Origin: an uncultured Lentisphaeria bacterium
GTDB lineage: Bacteria > Verrucomicrobiota > Lentisphaeria > Victivallales > Victivallaceae
Assembly: GCA_903863035.1 (NCBI GenBank)
Contig: CAIPAT010000221.1
Coordinates: 1-47,990 of the forward strand
Length of the DNA: 47,990 nucleotides
Direction: 5' to 3'
Shown: piece by piece, positions 10,856 through 19,841 of the stretch
Layout of the letters: every line of letters begins with the position of its first letter
Numbering within the stretch: position 1 is the first letter of the stretch
Translations under genes and position numbers: made by a program
Notes under the pieces: model-generated
Told to the model about the DNA's origin: nothing
What the model saw: only the letters and a program-made list of their open reading frames with translations
Databases searched by the model: none

Positions 10856-13597
10856 ATGTTCGGAGTTAATTTCTTTCAGAAAAGTAATTTAAAACATAAA
10901 GATGCAGCAATCAGGCTTGCCACGCTTGAAGAGATTTCTCCAATAGAGAAAGAGCTTATATTTGAAGTGGCATCCGAAGACCCAGAACCAGGGTTAAGAA
11001 TCGCCGCCATTGCAAAACTTGAAGATGTGGAATTACTGGAGAAACTTTTGACCGGTGAAACAGACTCGTCCGCAATCAATTCTCTGAAAGACAAGCTTAA
11101 CCGGCGCTATTCCGGCCTGGTCATGTCCGGGGCTTCGGATTATGATCTTTGCGGATATGTTGAAAAGATTGATGATGAACATTTGCTGGCGACGATTGCC
11201 TGCAGCAGTATCTCGCCCGAAGTATCCTCCTGCGCCGTGGCCAGAATTAAATCGAAAGAACAGATTATTAAAGTACTCCGGAACTTGCATGATGATACCC
11301 TGGGGAATGAACTTCTCGCGCGCCTTGACGATGAAGAATCGCTGGGAGCTGCTGCTGCGTCTTCTTATTCCGAGACGGTCAGAAAAGTTGCCAATGAAAG
11401 ACTTAAAGATTTTCAACATCTGGAAGCAGAGCAGATTCAAGAAGCCGCTGCTGAAGAAAACAGGAAAACATCCGGCATGTCAGATGAACTGAAAATCCTT
11501 ATTCATGAGCGCGAAAAAGTTTGTGAAAGCATAGAAAATGCTGTCGGACGTCAGGATTCTGAAACGGTCCGCAGTGTTGGTCAGTGGAAACAGGAATGGG
11601 AAAACCTTGAACTGCTGCCACCGCGATATATGGAAATCCTGGATAAGCGATTCAAAAACGCCTGCCTGAAATTTGAGGAAGGCATTAAAGAGGCCATGCA
11701 CAAAGTTGCCGTAAGAAAAGAGAAACTGGGACTGCTGGATGATATCTGCATAAAGACCGAAGCGCTTGCAGCCCGGGAAATGCTCGGCAAAGATGCCAGA
11801 CTGCTGCACGGACTGGAGGAGGCTTGGAAAAAGACGTCAGCAGGACTTCAGGATATTGAATTAATGGAATCAAAATTTAAATCAGCATGTGAAAGAATAC
11901 GTGTTAAGATCAATGATGAACAGAAGATTATTGCCGACGCGGTTAAGACCTTGAAAGATTGCTGTGATGAGATTCAGAATTTTATTAATGATAAATTGCC
12001 TGAAAAATTCAAAGAACGGCGGCTTGAACTGGAACGGCTGGTAAAACAGGCCGCTGCAGTCCTTCCTGATGATTCCGCGGACAAGCAGCGTCTGGTTGCC
12101 GAATTTTACCACCGCAATAAGAAATACTCCGCATTGCTGCATAACCGTTATGAGGTCAGAGATTTTGAGCGTTGGGAACATTATACATTGAAGCTTGACT
12201 TGTGCAAGCTGGCTGAAACATTGCTGAATATACAGGATATGCAAGTGGTTTCGGATAAGCTCAAAGAATTGCGCGACCGCTGGCAGCAGCTTGGTCATGT
12301 GCCACCGGAAAAAACTGAAGAAATCTGGCAGCGTTTCAAAGCCGCTAGTGATGTCCTGCAGCAGCGCTGCAATGAGTTTTTTGAAAAACGGAATAAGGAA
12401 CGGGAAGAGATAGCCCAGAAGAAAAATTTGATTTGTGAGGAAGCGGAATTGTTGTGCAATTCTACCGAATGGGGTGAGACCGCCGACAAGATCAAGAATT
12501 TGCAGTTGCAATGGAAAGAGGCCGGATTCTGTCATTCGCATACAGAAAAAGAACTTTATCAGCGCTTTCGCAACGCCTGTAATGTTTTCTTCAATGCACG
12601 CAAAGGTCATTATGATTCAATACGGGATATCCGTGACCAGAATGCGCAACATAAGAAAAGCTTGTGTGAAGCAGCGGAACTGCTGATTAAAATGCCTCAT
12701 GAAGAGGCGCACCGCAAAGTGAAAGCACTTTGGGAACAATGGAAAAATACAGGCCATGCCGGCAAAGATGAAAGCCGCTTATATGAACGCTTCCGCAGTG
12801 TTTTCGACAAGTATTATGGCGAAATGCGTGATGAGCGGGCTGCAAATATGGAGAAAATGCAGAATTTATGCAATGAACTCGAAGCTTTACTGAATTCTCC
12901 GCCGGATGTTGCTGTACTTAAAGAGAAAGCGAAACAGATTAACGACAACTGGAGCCATATCGGAGAGATCCCCCGTGACAAAGAGGGTGAAATGTTACAT
13001 CGGTTTGAATCACTTAACGAAAACTTGAGAAAACTTATCAATCATAGCCGACGTGAAAAATTCAGATCTCTGATTACAGGGCAGGGGGCGCGTGAAAAAC
13101 TTCTTGCCTCGCTGATTGAATCATTCGCTGCCGGCCGCAGCGAATTACTTGATGATGTTAAAAAAGAATGGAACAGTCTGGGCCAGGGCAGTGCTGAATT
13201 TAGCCGGATTGAAAATTTATTTAATAAAACATGTGAAGCATTTGTGGCCGGAGATAAAGCGTTTTTTGACGATCTTGCCGCTAAACAACCGGCTGCATTT
13301 AAGACTAAAAAAATGCTTTGTGCAGAGCTGGAACAGCTTGCCGGTTGTGCTGCCGAGGCGGCTGAAGATGCCGAGCCGTTCAGCAATGAGTCTCTTGCAG
13401 ATGAACTGAGAATGGCTTTTCAAAACAATTTTGGTTCTGTTGTCAAGGAAAAGACGCAGTTGGATAACAATTCTAAAATAAAAGATATACGTTCAAAATG
13501 GTTCACTGCCGGCGTTGCTCATGCAGCTGAAATAGATGCGCTTGCGGCTCGTTTTCTCCATGCTGACGATATCTTTTTTAGAAAAAATGAGAGTTAA
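10856..13597 (+). CDS. DUF349 repeat protein
   Basis: A 913-residue, highly charged, almost wholly helical cytoplasmic protein with no signal peptide or membrane segment. The first 200 residues look like HEAT-type repeats (ISPIEKELIFEVASEDPEPG, repeated leucine helices). From about residue 220 onward come DUF349 units, recognisable by W-x-x-W/L-G followed by a helix with RF-x-x-A. The clearest begin near residues 472 (DRWQQLGHVPPE), 552 (WKEAGFCHSHTEKELYQRF), 628 (WEQWKNTGHAGKDESRLYERF) and 697 (NWSHIGEIPRDKEGEMLHRF). DUF349 proteins occur in several phyla. Their role is poorly known and I do not assign one. GGGGAGA precedes the ATG. It ends three bases before the convergent RND gene. Confidence 0.8.
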   Translation: MFGVNFFQKSNLKHKDAAIRLATLEEISPIEKELIFEVASEDPEPGLRIAAIAKLEDVELLEKLLTGETDSSAINSLKDKLNRRYSGLVMSGASDYDLCGYVEKIDDEHLLATIACSSISPEVSSCAVARIKSKEQIIKVLRNLHDDTLGNELLARLDDEESLGAAAASSYSETVRKVANERLKDFQHLEAEQIQEAAAEENRKTSGMSDELKILIHEREKVCESIENAVGRQDSETVRSVGQWKQEWENLELLPPRYMEILDKRFKNACLKFEEGIKEAMHKVAVRKEKLGLLDDICIKTEALAAREMLGKDARLLHGLEEAWKKTSAGLQDIELMESKFKSACERIRVKINDEQKIIADAVKTLKDCCDEIQNFINDKLPEKFKERRLELERLVKQAAAVLPDDSADKQRLVAEFYHRNKKYSALLHNRYEVRDFERWEHYTLKLDLCKLAETLLNIQDMQVVSDKLKELRDRWQQLGHVPPEKTEEIWQRFKAASDVLQQRCNEFFEKRNKEREEIAQKKNLICEEAELLCNSTEWGETADKIKNLQLQWKEAGFCHSHTEKELYQRFRNACNVFFNARKGHYDSIRDIRDQNAQHKKSLCEAAELLIKMPHEEAHRKVKALWEQWKNTGHAGKDESRLYERFRSVFDKYYGEMRDERAANMEKMQNLCNELEALLNSPPDVAVLKEKAKQINDNWSHIGEIPRDKEGEMLHRFESLNENLRKLINHSRREKFRSLITGQGAREKLLASLIESFAAGRSELLDDVKKEWNSLGQGSAEFSRIENLFNKTCEAFVAGDKAFFDDLAAKQPAAFKTKKMLCAELEQLAGCAAEAAEDAEPFSNESLADELRMAFQNNFGSVVKEKTQLDNNSKIKDIRSKWFTAGVAHAAEIDALAARFLHADDIFFRKNES

Positions 13598-13600
13598 TCT

Positions 13601-16600
13601 TTAAGATTGATTAGAGATTTTACTTTCGGCGGATGTTTGATCCAGTTTTTTGGGTTTGAATATTCGAAGCACGACTACGAAAAATAGCGGAATATAAAAA
13701 ACCGCAAGCACTGTCGCTGTAACCATCCCTCCAATAACGCCGGTACCAATGGAATTCTGCGCTCCAGAACCCGCGCCGGTGCTGATTGCCAGAGGCAGCA
13801 CTCCGAGAATGAAAGCTAAGGATGTCATCAAAATGGGACGCAGCCGTACCCGCGAGGCTTCGAGTGTCGCATTAATCAGGCCGATTCCATGTTCCAGACG
13901 GGCCTTGGCAAATTCTACAATAAGTATGGCGTTTTTGGCTGCCAGTCCTATAATTGTAAGTAATCCAATCTGGAAATAGACATCGTTGGATAACCCGCGG
14001 AATGTGGTAGCCAGCAATGCACCGATTACGCCAAGCGGCAATACCAGCATTACGGAAAATGGAATTGACCAGCTTTCGTAAAGCGCTGCGAGGCATAAAA
14101 AAACCACCAGAATCGAGATTGCATACAGCATCGGTGCCTGCGAACCGGACATCAATTCCTGATACGAGAGGCCTGTCCACTCGAATCCGATGCCGGTAGG
14201 AAGTTGCGCTGCGATTTGTTCCATCGCCGCCATCGCATCGCCTGAACTTTTTCCGGGAGCCGCCTGTCCCATGATTTCAATTGATGGAAAGCCATTGTAG
14301 CGTTCCAGACGCGGTGAACCGTAGATCCAACGGCCCTGAGCAAACGAGGAGAATGGCACCATGGTGCCGATATTGTTGCGAACATACCATTTATCCAAAT
14401 CTTCAGGTTGCATTCTGTACGCGGCATCCGCCTGAAGGAAAACCTTCTTGATTCGTCCTCTGTCTATGAAGTCATTGGTGTAGATGCCGCCCCATGCAGA
14501 TGAGAATACATTGTGGACGTCATTTACGGAAAGTCCCAGTGCTCCGACACGGCCCCAGTCAATATCTACTTTAAATTCCGGAGTATCCTCCATTCCATTG
14601 GGACGTACCATCATAAGATTGGGGTTTTTGGCGGCCATGCCCAAAAGCTGATTTCTTGCCTCCAGTAATTTTTCATGGCCGAGTCCGCCGCGGTCCTGCA
14701 TTTTAAAATCAAAACCATTGGCATTGCCCAGTTCGATTGCCGCCGGAGGGGGAAAGGCAAAAACCATTGCGTTGCGGATGCGCGAGAATGCCCCCATTGC
14801 TTTGCCTGCTACTGCTCCAACCCGGAGATCCGGCCTGTTGCGTAAATTCCAGTCTTTGAGCTTGGCAAAGGCAATGGCTGAATTCTGGCCCCTGCCGGCG
14901 AAGCTGAAACCGGCTACGGCGAAGACAGAATCCACAGCATCTTTCTGATCGATGAGTAAATGATCCCGGACCCGGTCAATTACTTTAAGCGTCTGTTCCT
15001 GGGTTGACCCTGCCGGAAGCATGACTTGCACGAACATAATGCCCTGGTCTTCATCCGGCAGGTATGCGGTCGGCAGGCGTATAAAGAGGAATCCTATTAC
15101 CCCTATGACAATCAGATATAGCAGTATATAGCGTATACTGGTGTTCAGCATGCGCCCGACAATTGATTGATACCGCTCCCGGCTGCTGTTAAAAATATTA
15201 TTGAACCATTTGAAAAAGGGACGGAAGATGAACAGTCCGCCTTCGGTAGCCTGATGTCCCTTTTCTATGGGTTTGAGCATTGTGGCGCAAAGCGCCGGCG
15301 TAATTATCAGCGCTACCACTACGGATAAGATCATACAGGAAATAATGGTGATTGAAAACTGGCGGTAGATAACCCCGGTTGAGCCGCCGAAAAAGGCCAT
15401 CGGTACGAATACGGCTGACAGCACCAGCGCAATTCCCACCAGCGCCCCGGATATCTGCCCCATTGATTTTCTGGTGGCCTCTTTGGGCGAAAGCCCTTCT
15501 TCGCTCATCACCCGTTCCACGTTCTCAACTACTACGATCGCGTCATCAACCAGCAGACCGATAGCAAGCACCATGGCAAACATAGTCAGTGTATTGATGG
15601 AGAACCCGAACAGTTTTAGCACCGCGAAGGTTCCCAGAAGCACGACAGGTATCGCAATTGTTGGAATGAGTGTTGCACGGAAATTTTGCAGAAACAGGAA
15701 CATTACTAAAAAGACCAGCAGGATTGCTTCCGCCAGCGCTTTGATTACTTCTTCAATGGATATTTTCACAAAGGGGGTGGTGTCGTATGGATACACCATT
15801 TTCATGCCTTTGGGATAAAACTTAGACAGTTCATCAAGCTTGGCTCTGACTGCAGTGGCTGTGGAAAGCGCATTGGCTCCGGTGGCCAGTTTGACTGCCA
15901 TCCCCCCCGCCGGTTTGCCATTATAGGTACCCACCATGTCATAGTTTTCACTGCCCAGCTCAATCTTTGCCACTTCTTTTAACAGCACCTTGGAACCGTC
16001 ATTATTGGCCCGTAAAACAATTTGTCCGAACTGTTCAGGGGTCTGGAGAAGACTCTGAATATTTATCGTGGCATTCAATTGCTGTCCCATGGATGACGGG
16101 GTTCCGCCGATCTGCCCGGCGGACACTTGTACATTGTGGGTTTGAATCGCCAGTACTACGTCACTAGGCGTCAGTTGGAAATTGTAGAGTTTGTCAGGAT
16201 TAAGCCAGATTCGCATTGCATACTGGGAACCGAATGTTGTTGCTTCGCCAACTCCAGGAACTCGACTGAGCGGGTCCTGAATATTGGCCACAATATAATT
16301 GGTCAGATCCTCGCGGTCCATGCTTGAATCTTCAGAGACAAATCCTATCACCATCAGGAAGTTCTTGGTTGACTTTGTAACTCTGATTCCCTGGCGCTGA
16401 ACAACCTGCGGCAGCAACGGCATGGCCAGTTGCAGTTTGTTCTGCGTCTGTACCTGGGCGATGTCCGGATCGGTGCCGGCGTCAAATGTCAGCGTGATAG
16501 TCGCATAACCAGCAGAATCGCTGGTGGACGAGATATAGCACAGATGATCTATTCCGTTCATTTTCTGCTCGATAACCTGGCTGACGGTATCTTCGATTGT

Positions 16601-16765
16601 TTTGGCCGATGCACCAGGATAGAATGCGTCTATGGATATTTCCGGCAGGGCAATAGCAGGATACTGTGATACCGGCAGCGTAAAAATTGACAATACTCCG
16701 GTCAGCATGATAATAATCGCGATTACCCAGGCAAAGATGGGACGGTTGATAAAAAAATTAATCAT
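13601..16765 (-). CDS. RND multidrug efflux transporter (AcrB/MexB type)
   Basis: Inner-membrane proton antiporter of a tripartite efflux pump, HAE1 family, 1054 residues as usual. The N-terminus [20 protein letters not shown] is the first transmembrane helix. Two large periplasmic loops separate two sets of helices. The proton-relay residues are present: Asp407-Asp408 in [17 protein letters not shown] and the Lys at about 944 in [16 protein letters not shown]. GxSxR-type motifs of the porter domain are also seen. The start overlaps the adaptor gene's stop (ATGA), so the two are co-transcribed. No outer-membrane factor gene is next to it, so a TolC-like partner must be encoded elsewhere. Confidence 0.95.
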   Translation of the reverse strand: MINFFINRPIFAWVIAIIIMLTGVLSIFTLPVSQYPAIALPEISIDAFYPGASAKTIEDTVSQVIEQKMNGIDHLCYISSTSDSAGYATITLTFDAGTDPDIAQVQTQNKLQLAMPLLPQVVQRQGIRVTKSTKNFLMVIGFVSEDSSMDREDLTNYIVANIQDPLSRVPGVGEATTFGSQYAMRIWLNPDKLYNFQLTPSDVVLAIQTHNVQVSAGQIGGTPSSMGQQLNATINIQSLLQTPEQFGQIVLRANNDGSKVLLKEVAKIELGSENYDMVGTYNGKPAGGMAVKLATGANALSTATAVRAKLDELSKFYPKGMKMVYPYDTTPFVKISIEEVIKALAEAILLVFLVMFLFLQNFRATLIPTIAIPVVLLGTFAVLKLFGFSINTLTMFAMVLAIGLLVDDAIVVVENVERVMSEEGLSPKEATRKSMGQISGALVGIALVLSAVFVPMAFFGGSTGVIYRQFSITIISCMILSVVVALIITPALCATMLKPIEKGHQATEGGLFIFRPFFKWFNNIFNSSRERYQSIVGRMLNTSIRYILLYLIVIGVIGFLFIRLPTAYLPDEDQGIMFVQVMLPAGSTQEQTLKVIDRVRDHLLIDQKDAVDSVFAVAGFSFAGRGQNSAIAFAKLKDWNLRNRPDLRVGAVAGKAMGAFSRIRNAMVFAFPPPAAIELGNANGFDFKMQDRGGLGHEKLLEARNQLLGMAAKNPNLMMVRPNGMEDTPEFKVDIDWGRVGALGLSVNDVHNVFSSAWGGIYTNDFIDRGRIKKVFLQADAAYRMQPEDLDKWYVRNNIGTMVPFSSFAQGRWIYGSPRLERYNGFPSIEIMGQAAPGKSSGDAMAAMEQIAAQLPTGIGFEWTGLSYQELMSGSQAPMLYAISILVVFLCLAALYESWSIPFSVMLVLPLGVIGALLATTFRGLSNDVYFQIGLLTIIGLAAKNAILIVEFAKARLEHGIGLINATLEASRVRLRPILMTSLAFILGVLPLAISTGAGSGAQNSIGTGVIGGMVTATVLAVFYIPLFFVVVLRIFKPKKLDQTSAESKISNQS

Positions 16766-17946
16766 TTTGAAGCGACTCCCGGTTTGACCGCCTGGTCTTT
16801 CTGCTGCTCTGATCCGAAGTTAATCACTTTAACTGTCGCTCCTGGACGTATTCTCTGAAATCCCTCCACAATCATGCGGTCGCCGGGTTTTAAACCACTT
16901 TTAACCAGCCATTTATTGCCTATGCTGCGGTCGAGTTCCAGCTGCGTCTGGATCACCTTGTCGGAAACGTCCACCAGCATGGCGTATGGATTTCCCCGCA
17001 TGTCGCGCATGACTCCCTGCTGCGGTACCAGTATTGCCTGTTCAACCACCCCGTCTTTCGTGGCGGTGCGGACAAACATTCCAGGCAGCAGCACATTGCC
17101 GGGATTCGGAAAAACCATGCGGAGAATAAATGAACCGGTGCTTTGGTCCACCGTGACGTCGCGGAATTTAATGTCGCCCTCCTGGGGATACGGAGTTCCA
17201 TCCTCAAGAAACAGTTTAGCCTTAGCTTTTTCGTTATTATCTATTTTTATCAGGCCGTTAGAAATTTCCTCGCGCAACCGTAAATAGTTGGCGCTTGACT
17301 GAGTAACATCAACATAAATCGGGTTAATCTGCTGAATTGTGGTGAGCGGCAGCAGGTGATTGGCTGTCACAAGCGCGCCTACCGTAACATGGGATTTTCC
17401 GGTACGTCCTGAAATCGGCGCTGTGACACTGGTGTAGGCCAGGTTGATGCGGGCGGTTTCCAATGCTGCCCTGGCTACTGCAATATCAGCTTCCGCCGTG
17501 TTTAATTCGCCTAACATATCGTCAAAGTTCTGCTGGCTGACTGCGTTGGCTTTAACTAATTTTCTGTTGCGTTCAACCTTGGTACGGAGTGGAACGGTAT
17601 GAGCTTCAGTTCTGGCCAGATCCGCCTGGGCTCTGCCGTATGCCGCCTCATAGAGCGCCGGATCAATTTGATACAGCAGTTCGCCGGCCTTGACATCCGT
17701 GCCTTCTTCAAATAAACGTTTCTGGATTATCCCGCCGACTTGCGGACGGACTTCCGCTACAAGGAAAGCGCGTGTCCGCCCCGACAGTTCAGAGGAGACT
17801 GTTGTCCGTTCAGCCTGTACGGTTATAACTGCGACTTCAGCAGGCGGGGCTTGAAATTGTCCGCCGGGCGACTGCTTCCCGCAACCGGCGGGCAACAGGG
17901 CAATCAGCGAAGTTAGTGATATTAAAACGGCTGTAATCTTTTTCAT
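16762..17946 (-). CDS. RND efflux periplasmic adaptor (AcrA/MexA type)
   Basis: Membrane fusion protein of 394 residues. The signal ends in LLPAGC, a lipoprotein box, so Cys22 is probably lipidated and anchored in the inner membrane. The order is the usual one: barrel-sandwich half ([29 protein letters not shown]), alpha-helical hairpin (about 100-165), second lipoyl half ([21 protein letters not shown]) and membrane-proximal barrels. It lies between the TetR gene and the RND transporter and forms one operon with the latter. Confidence 0.94.
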   Translation of the reverse strand: MKKITAVLISLTSLIALLPAGCGKQSPGGQFQAPPAEVAVITVQAERTTVSSELSGRTRAFLVAEVRPQVGGIIQKRLFEEGTDVKAGELLYQIDPALYEAAYGRAQADLARTEAHTVPLRTKVERNRKLVKANAVSQQNFDDMLGELNTAEADIAVARAALETARINLAYTSVTAPISGRTGKSHVTVGALVTANHLLPLTTIQQINPIYVDVTQSSANYLRLREEISNGLIKIDNNEKAKAKLFLEDGTPYPQEGDIKFRDVTVDQSTGSFILRMVFPNPGNVLLPGMFVRTATKDGVVEQAILVPQQGVMRDMRGNPYAMLVDVSDKVIQTQLELDRSIGNKWLVKSGLKPGDRMIVEGFQRIRPGATVKVINFGSEQQKDQAVKPGVASK

Positions 17947-17981
17947 AATACTATAGCTTTATATAAAAATGTTTTTTGTTC

Positions 17982-18587
17982 TTAGTTAAATTTTAAGCCC
18001 AGCAGACTCTGATCCGTAATGTGATCAACTATCATAGCCAGGTTGTCTTCGATAAAATCGCCTTCAGTACAGATTTTGCTGATACATCTTCCATGGAAAA
18101 AGTAGAACATGCAACTTCCGAGAGTGGAAAAAACCCGCATTTTGATTTCTTTCTCAGATATGTCATGCGGGAGGCCTTTTCTTAATATGCTTTCCAGCGA
18201 AAAAACATCAGGCTTAAGATAAACCTCAATAATCTCATCAAAAATTTCCGAAGGGTTAAGCATCTCATGATGGGCTATTTTTTTCATCAACTGGTTCTCA
18301 GGAGTTTTCTTATCGGTTCCTCTGTATAAAAATGTTTTGACCCAGTCACGCATCACTGTCCTCATGTCTGAATCTGATTGGACTTTTTCCCCGCAGGGCA
18401 ACGGCGGCTTAAATGCAAAAGTCATTTCCAGGGCGCGCCGGTAAAGTTCCGCTTTGCCGGAAAAGTGATAATTAATCGCGGCAATATTAACGCCTGCGCG
18501 TTTGCAGATATTGCGTATGGTTGCGGCATGATAACCATGCTCCGCAAATTCTTCCAGCGCTGCCGATATAATTTTGTTCTTTGTCAT
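17982..18587 (-). CDS. TetR-family regulator of the efflux operon
   Basis: A 201-residue one-component repressor. The N-terminal helix-turn-helix is ATIRNICKRAGVNIAAINYHF followed by the recognition region SGKAELYRRALE, typical of TetR/AcrR proteins. The C-terminal ligand domain resembles that of CecR-type regulators (DUF1956-like), a cautious match. It is the first gene of a unit with the efflux genes (35-bp gap) and probably represses its own promoter, where an inverted repeat lies (18599-18644). AAGGTG lies before the start. Confidence 0.88.
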   Translation of the reverse strand: MTKNKIISAALEEFAEHGYHAATIRNICKRAGVNIAAINYHFSGKAELYRRALEMTFAFKPPLPCGEKVQSDSDMRTVMRDWVKTFLYRGTDKKTPENQLMKKIAHHEMLNPSEIFDEIIEVYLKPDVFSLESILRKGLPHDISEKEIKMRVFSTLGSCMFYFFHGRCISKICTEGDFIEDNLAMIVDHITDQSLLGLKFN

Positions 18588-18598
18588 AATATCACCTT

Positions 18599-18651
18599 AT
18601 TCAAACAGTTGTTTCATTCACTAGTTTAAATCACATGTTTGAATTTTGCAA
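18599..18651 (-). promoter_or_regulatory. promoter and likely operator of the TetR-efflux operon
   Basis: Reading the minus strand, TTGCAA (18646-18651) and TAAACT (18623-18628) are 17 bp apart. ATTCAAACA at 18599-18607 and TGTTTGAAT at 18636-18644 are a perfect 9-bp inverted pair enclosing the -10 region. A TetR dimer or pair of dimers bound there would block the promoter. Confidence 0.5.
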
Positions 18652-18765
18652 ATCCAATTCATTATTTTTTTGCATTATCGTATCCGGCACCCAATATTTC
18701 AGACATTGGATCCCCTAAATATGGTGAGAAAGGCGGATTGTCACAGTGGTGGATGGTATCGCAGC

Positions 18766-18855
18766 AAAAAAAACGAGTCAGTGAAAAACATTTGATCTTT
18801 TAGAGATCAAAACGGGGGCACTTAATGGCTCATTCCCGTTAAATCACTGACTCTT
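18766..18855 (-). ncRNA. candidate small RNA, three-way junction with built-in terminator
   Basis: A perfect promoter (18863-18891) points into this segment on the minus strand and predicts a start at the A at 18854/18855. The RNA begins AA-GAGUCAGUGA and ends UCACUGACUC-G-UUUUUUUU, so its two ends pair in a 10-bp stem (18844-18853 with 18775-18784) directly followed by eight U residues (18773-18766), which is an intrinsic terminator. Inside are two hairpins: AACGGG/CCCGUU with an 18-base loop, and UUGAUCU/AGAUCAA with loop CUAAA. There is no ORF of note, and no coding gene follows before the TetR promoter. The layout is that of a free-standing regulatory RNA of about 85-90 nt. I do not recognise the family. 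An AT-rich mobile hairpin element is the main alternative. Confidence 0.7.
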
Positions 18856-18862
18856 AGTAAAC

Positions 18863-18891
18863 ATTATACAATAGAAAAGCGATAATGTCAA
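18863..18891 (-). promoter_or_regulatory. consensus sigma-70 promoter of the small RNA
   Basis: On the minus strand TTGACA (18886-18891) and TATAAT (18863-18868) are both exact consensus hexamers, 17 bp apart. Only one other promoter in the window is as good (46635-46663). The start site falls at the 5' base of the structured RNA. Confidence 0.8.
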
Positions 18892-18943
18892 TAGGTTTTA
18901 GACAATTGAAGTAATTTTTTTGATTGCGCTGAAGGAGGACAAT

Positions 18944-18974
18944 AAAAAACCCGTCTTTTAGGGAGACGGGTTTT
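18944..18974 (-). terminator. intrinsic terminator of the Cys/Ala-rich protein gene
   Basis: On the minus strand AAAACCCGTCT pairs with AGACGGGTTTT around a short loop and runs into TTTTTTATT. It lies 39 bp after the stop of the gene at 19013-19366 and separates it from the small RNA promoter. Confidence 0.85.
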
Positions 18975-19012
18975 GAATGTCAACTTGCTGCTTCGGGTGA
19001 AGCGGCGTCAGC

Positions 19013-19366
19013 TCACCAGAATTTCCACCATGATTTGGTTTCTTCTTTAGCTTTTTCTGCGTCTACTTTAACGTCCGCTGCAGCTTTGGCGGTATCGGTT
19101 TTAACGTCCGCTACAGCTTTGGCGGTATCGGTTTTAACGTCCGCTACAGCTTTGGCGGCATCGGCCTTAGCTTTTTCTGCATCAGCTTTTGCTTTTACAG
19201 GACAGGTTTTTACTTTAGCTTTGCAGCAGTCTGGGGTACTGGCTTTAGCGCAGCACTTTTTGGTTACACAGGTTTTGGCGGCATCGGCGGCTGCCGGTGC
19301 TGCATCCTGGGCAAATGCTGCAACTGCGAACAGTGTTACTCCTGCGACGATTAACATTTTTTTCAT
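19013..19366 (-). CDS. exported Cys-rich, Ala/Lys repeat protein
   Basis: A 117-residue protein that I cannot assign to a family. It has a signal peptide (MKKMLIVAGVTLFAVAAFA, cleavage before QD), then an Ala/Asp segment, a Cys-rich region with CVTKKCCAK, DCCKAK and KTCPVK (seven Cys), and then 11-residue repeats of the type KTDTAKAVADV, at least three copies, nearly identical at the DNA level. It ends in the aromatic tail SWWKFW. The repeats predict an amphipathic, LEA-like helix, and the Cys cluster may bind metal or form disulfides. It has its own promoter and strong terminator, so it is a monocistronic gene and probably well expressed. GGAGAG precedes the start. Periplasmic or surface location is inferred. 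Confidence 0.8.
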   Translation of the reverse strand: MKKMLIVAGVTLFAVAAFAQDAAPAAADAAKTCVTKKCCAKASTPDCCKAKVKTCPVKAKADAEKAKADAAKAVADVKTDTAKAVADVKTDTAKAAADVKVDAEKAKEETKSWWKFW

Positions 19367-19420
19367 GATTCTCTCCAGTGGCGTGTTATTGGTTTACATC
19401 AAAAACGGGATATCTTTTCA

Positions 19421-19448
19421 AATATAGCGGACATTGACTTTTAATCAA
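19421..19448 (-). promoter_or_regulatory. promoter of the Cys/Ala-rich protein gene
   Basis: Minus-strand TTGATT (19443-19448) and TATATT (19421-19426) are 16 bp apart, placing transcription about 50 bases before the start codon at 19366. Confidence 0.5.
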
Positions 19449-19496
19449 GAGAAAAATGTTGCAACATGGCAGGCTAAAAATTCAGTGGAGAAGATG

Positions 19497-19628
19497 GACA
19501 GCACCGCCCAAAGTCCAGTAAATGTCAAAAAGTTGGACTATTTCTCCAAAATATCAATGCCTTTGAGGTTGGCAATAATTATCTTCATGCATCAATAATT
19601 AGAATTCCAGACTTTGGGCGGTGCTGTC
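19497..19628 (+). mobile_element. 132-bp miniature inverted-repeat transposon, copy 1
   Basis: The ends are exact 19-bp inverted repeats, GACAGCACCGCCCAAAGTC at 19497-19515 and its complement at 19610-19628. AAGATG on the left (19491-19496) and AAGATT on the right (19629-19634) look like a 6-bp target duplication with one change. A copy of the same length, in the opposite orientation and with about eight differences by eye, lies at 46456-46587. The left half also begins the broken insertion sequence at 26577. The minus strand holds a 16-codon ORF, MKIIIANLKGIDILEK, whose last codons match the tail of that transposase frame. It is a non-autonomous derivative. Confidence 0.85.
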
Positions 19629-19684
19629 AAGATTGATAGCAAATTTATGTTTTAGCAGAATAAATGAATTTGTTGCTAGCAACC

Positions 19685-19806
19685 TGTCCGGACTGAGGAC
19701 TCCGTTACTAGAAAATCATCGGACAAAAGGAGATTTTATGGCTGAAAAAAGAGAATAACAACGTTATTTGATGTCTTTTCGACCAAATTACCGGCAAAGT
19801 CCGGTA
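19685..19806 (+). other. leader-like unit with a six-codon ORF
   Basis: TGTCCG (19685-19690) can pair with CGGACA (19720-19725), immediately followed by AAAAGGAG and, six bases on, the tiny ORF MAEKRE-stop at 19738-19758. A perfect hairpin TACCGG/CCGGTA (19789-19806) follows. The very good ribosome-binding site for six codons is odd: it could be a leader peptide, or the start of a gene interrupted by a stop, since the frame continues QRYLMSFRPNYRQS. No larger gene follows on this strand. Confidence 0.25.
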
Positions 19807-19841
19807 TTTCTCGCAGTAGAAGGCATAAGTCTGACAGGCTG

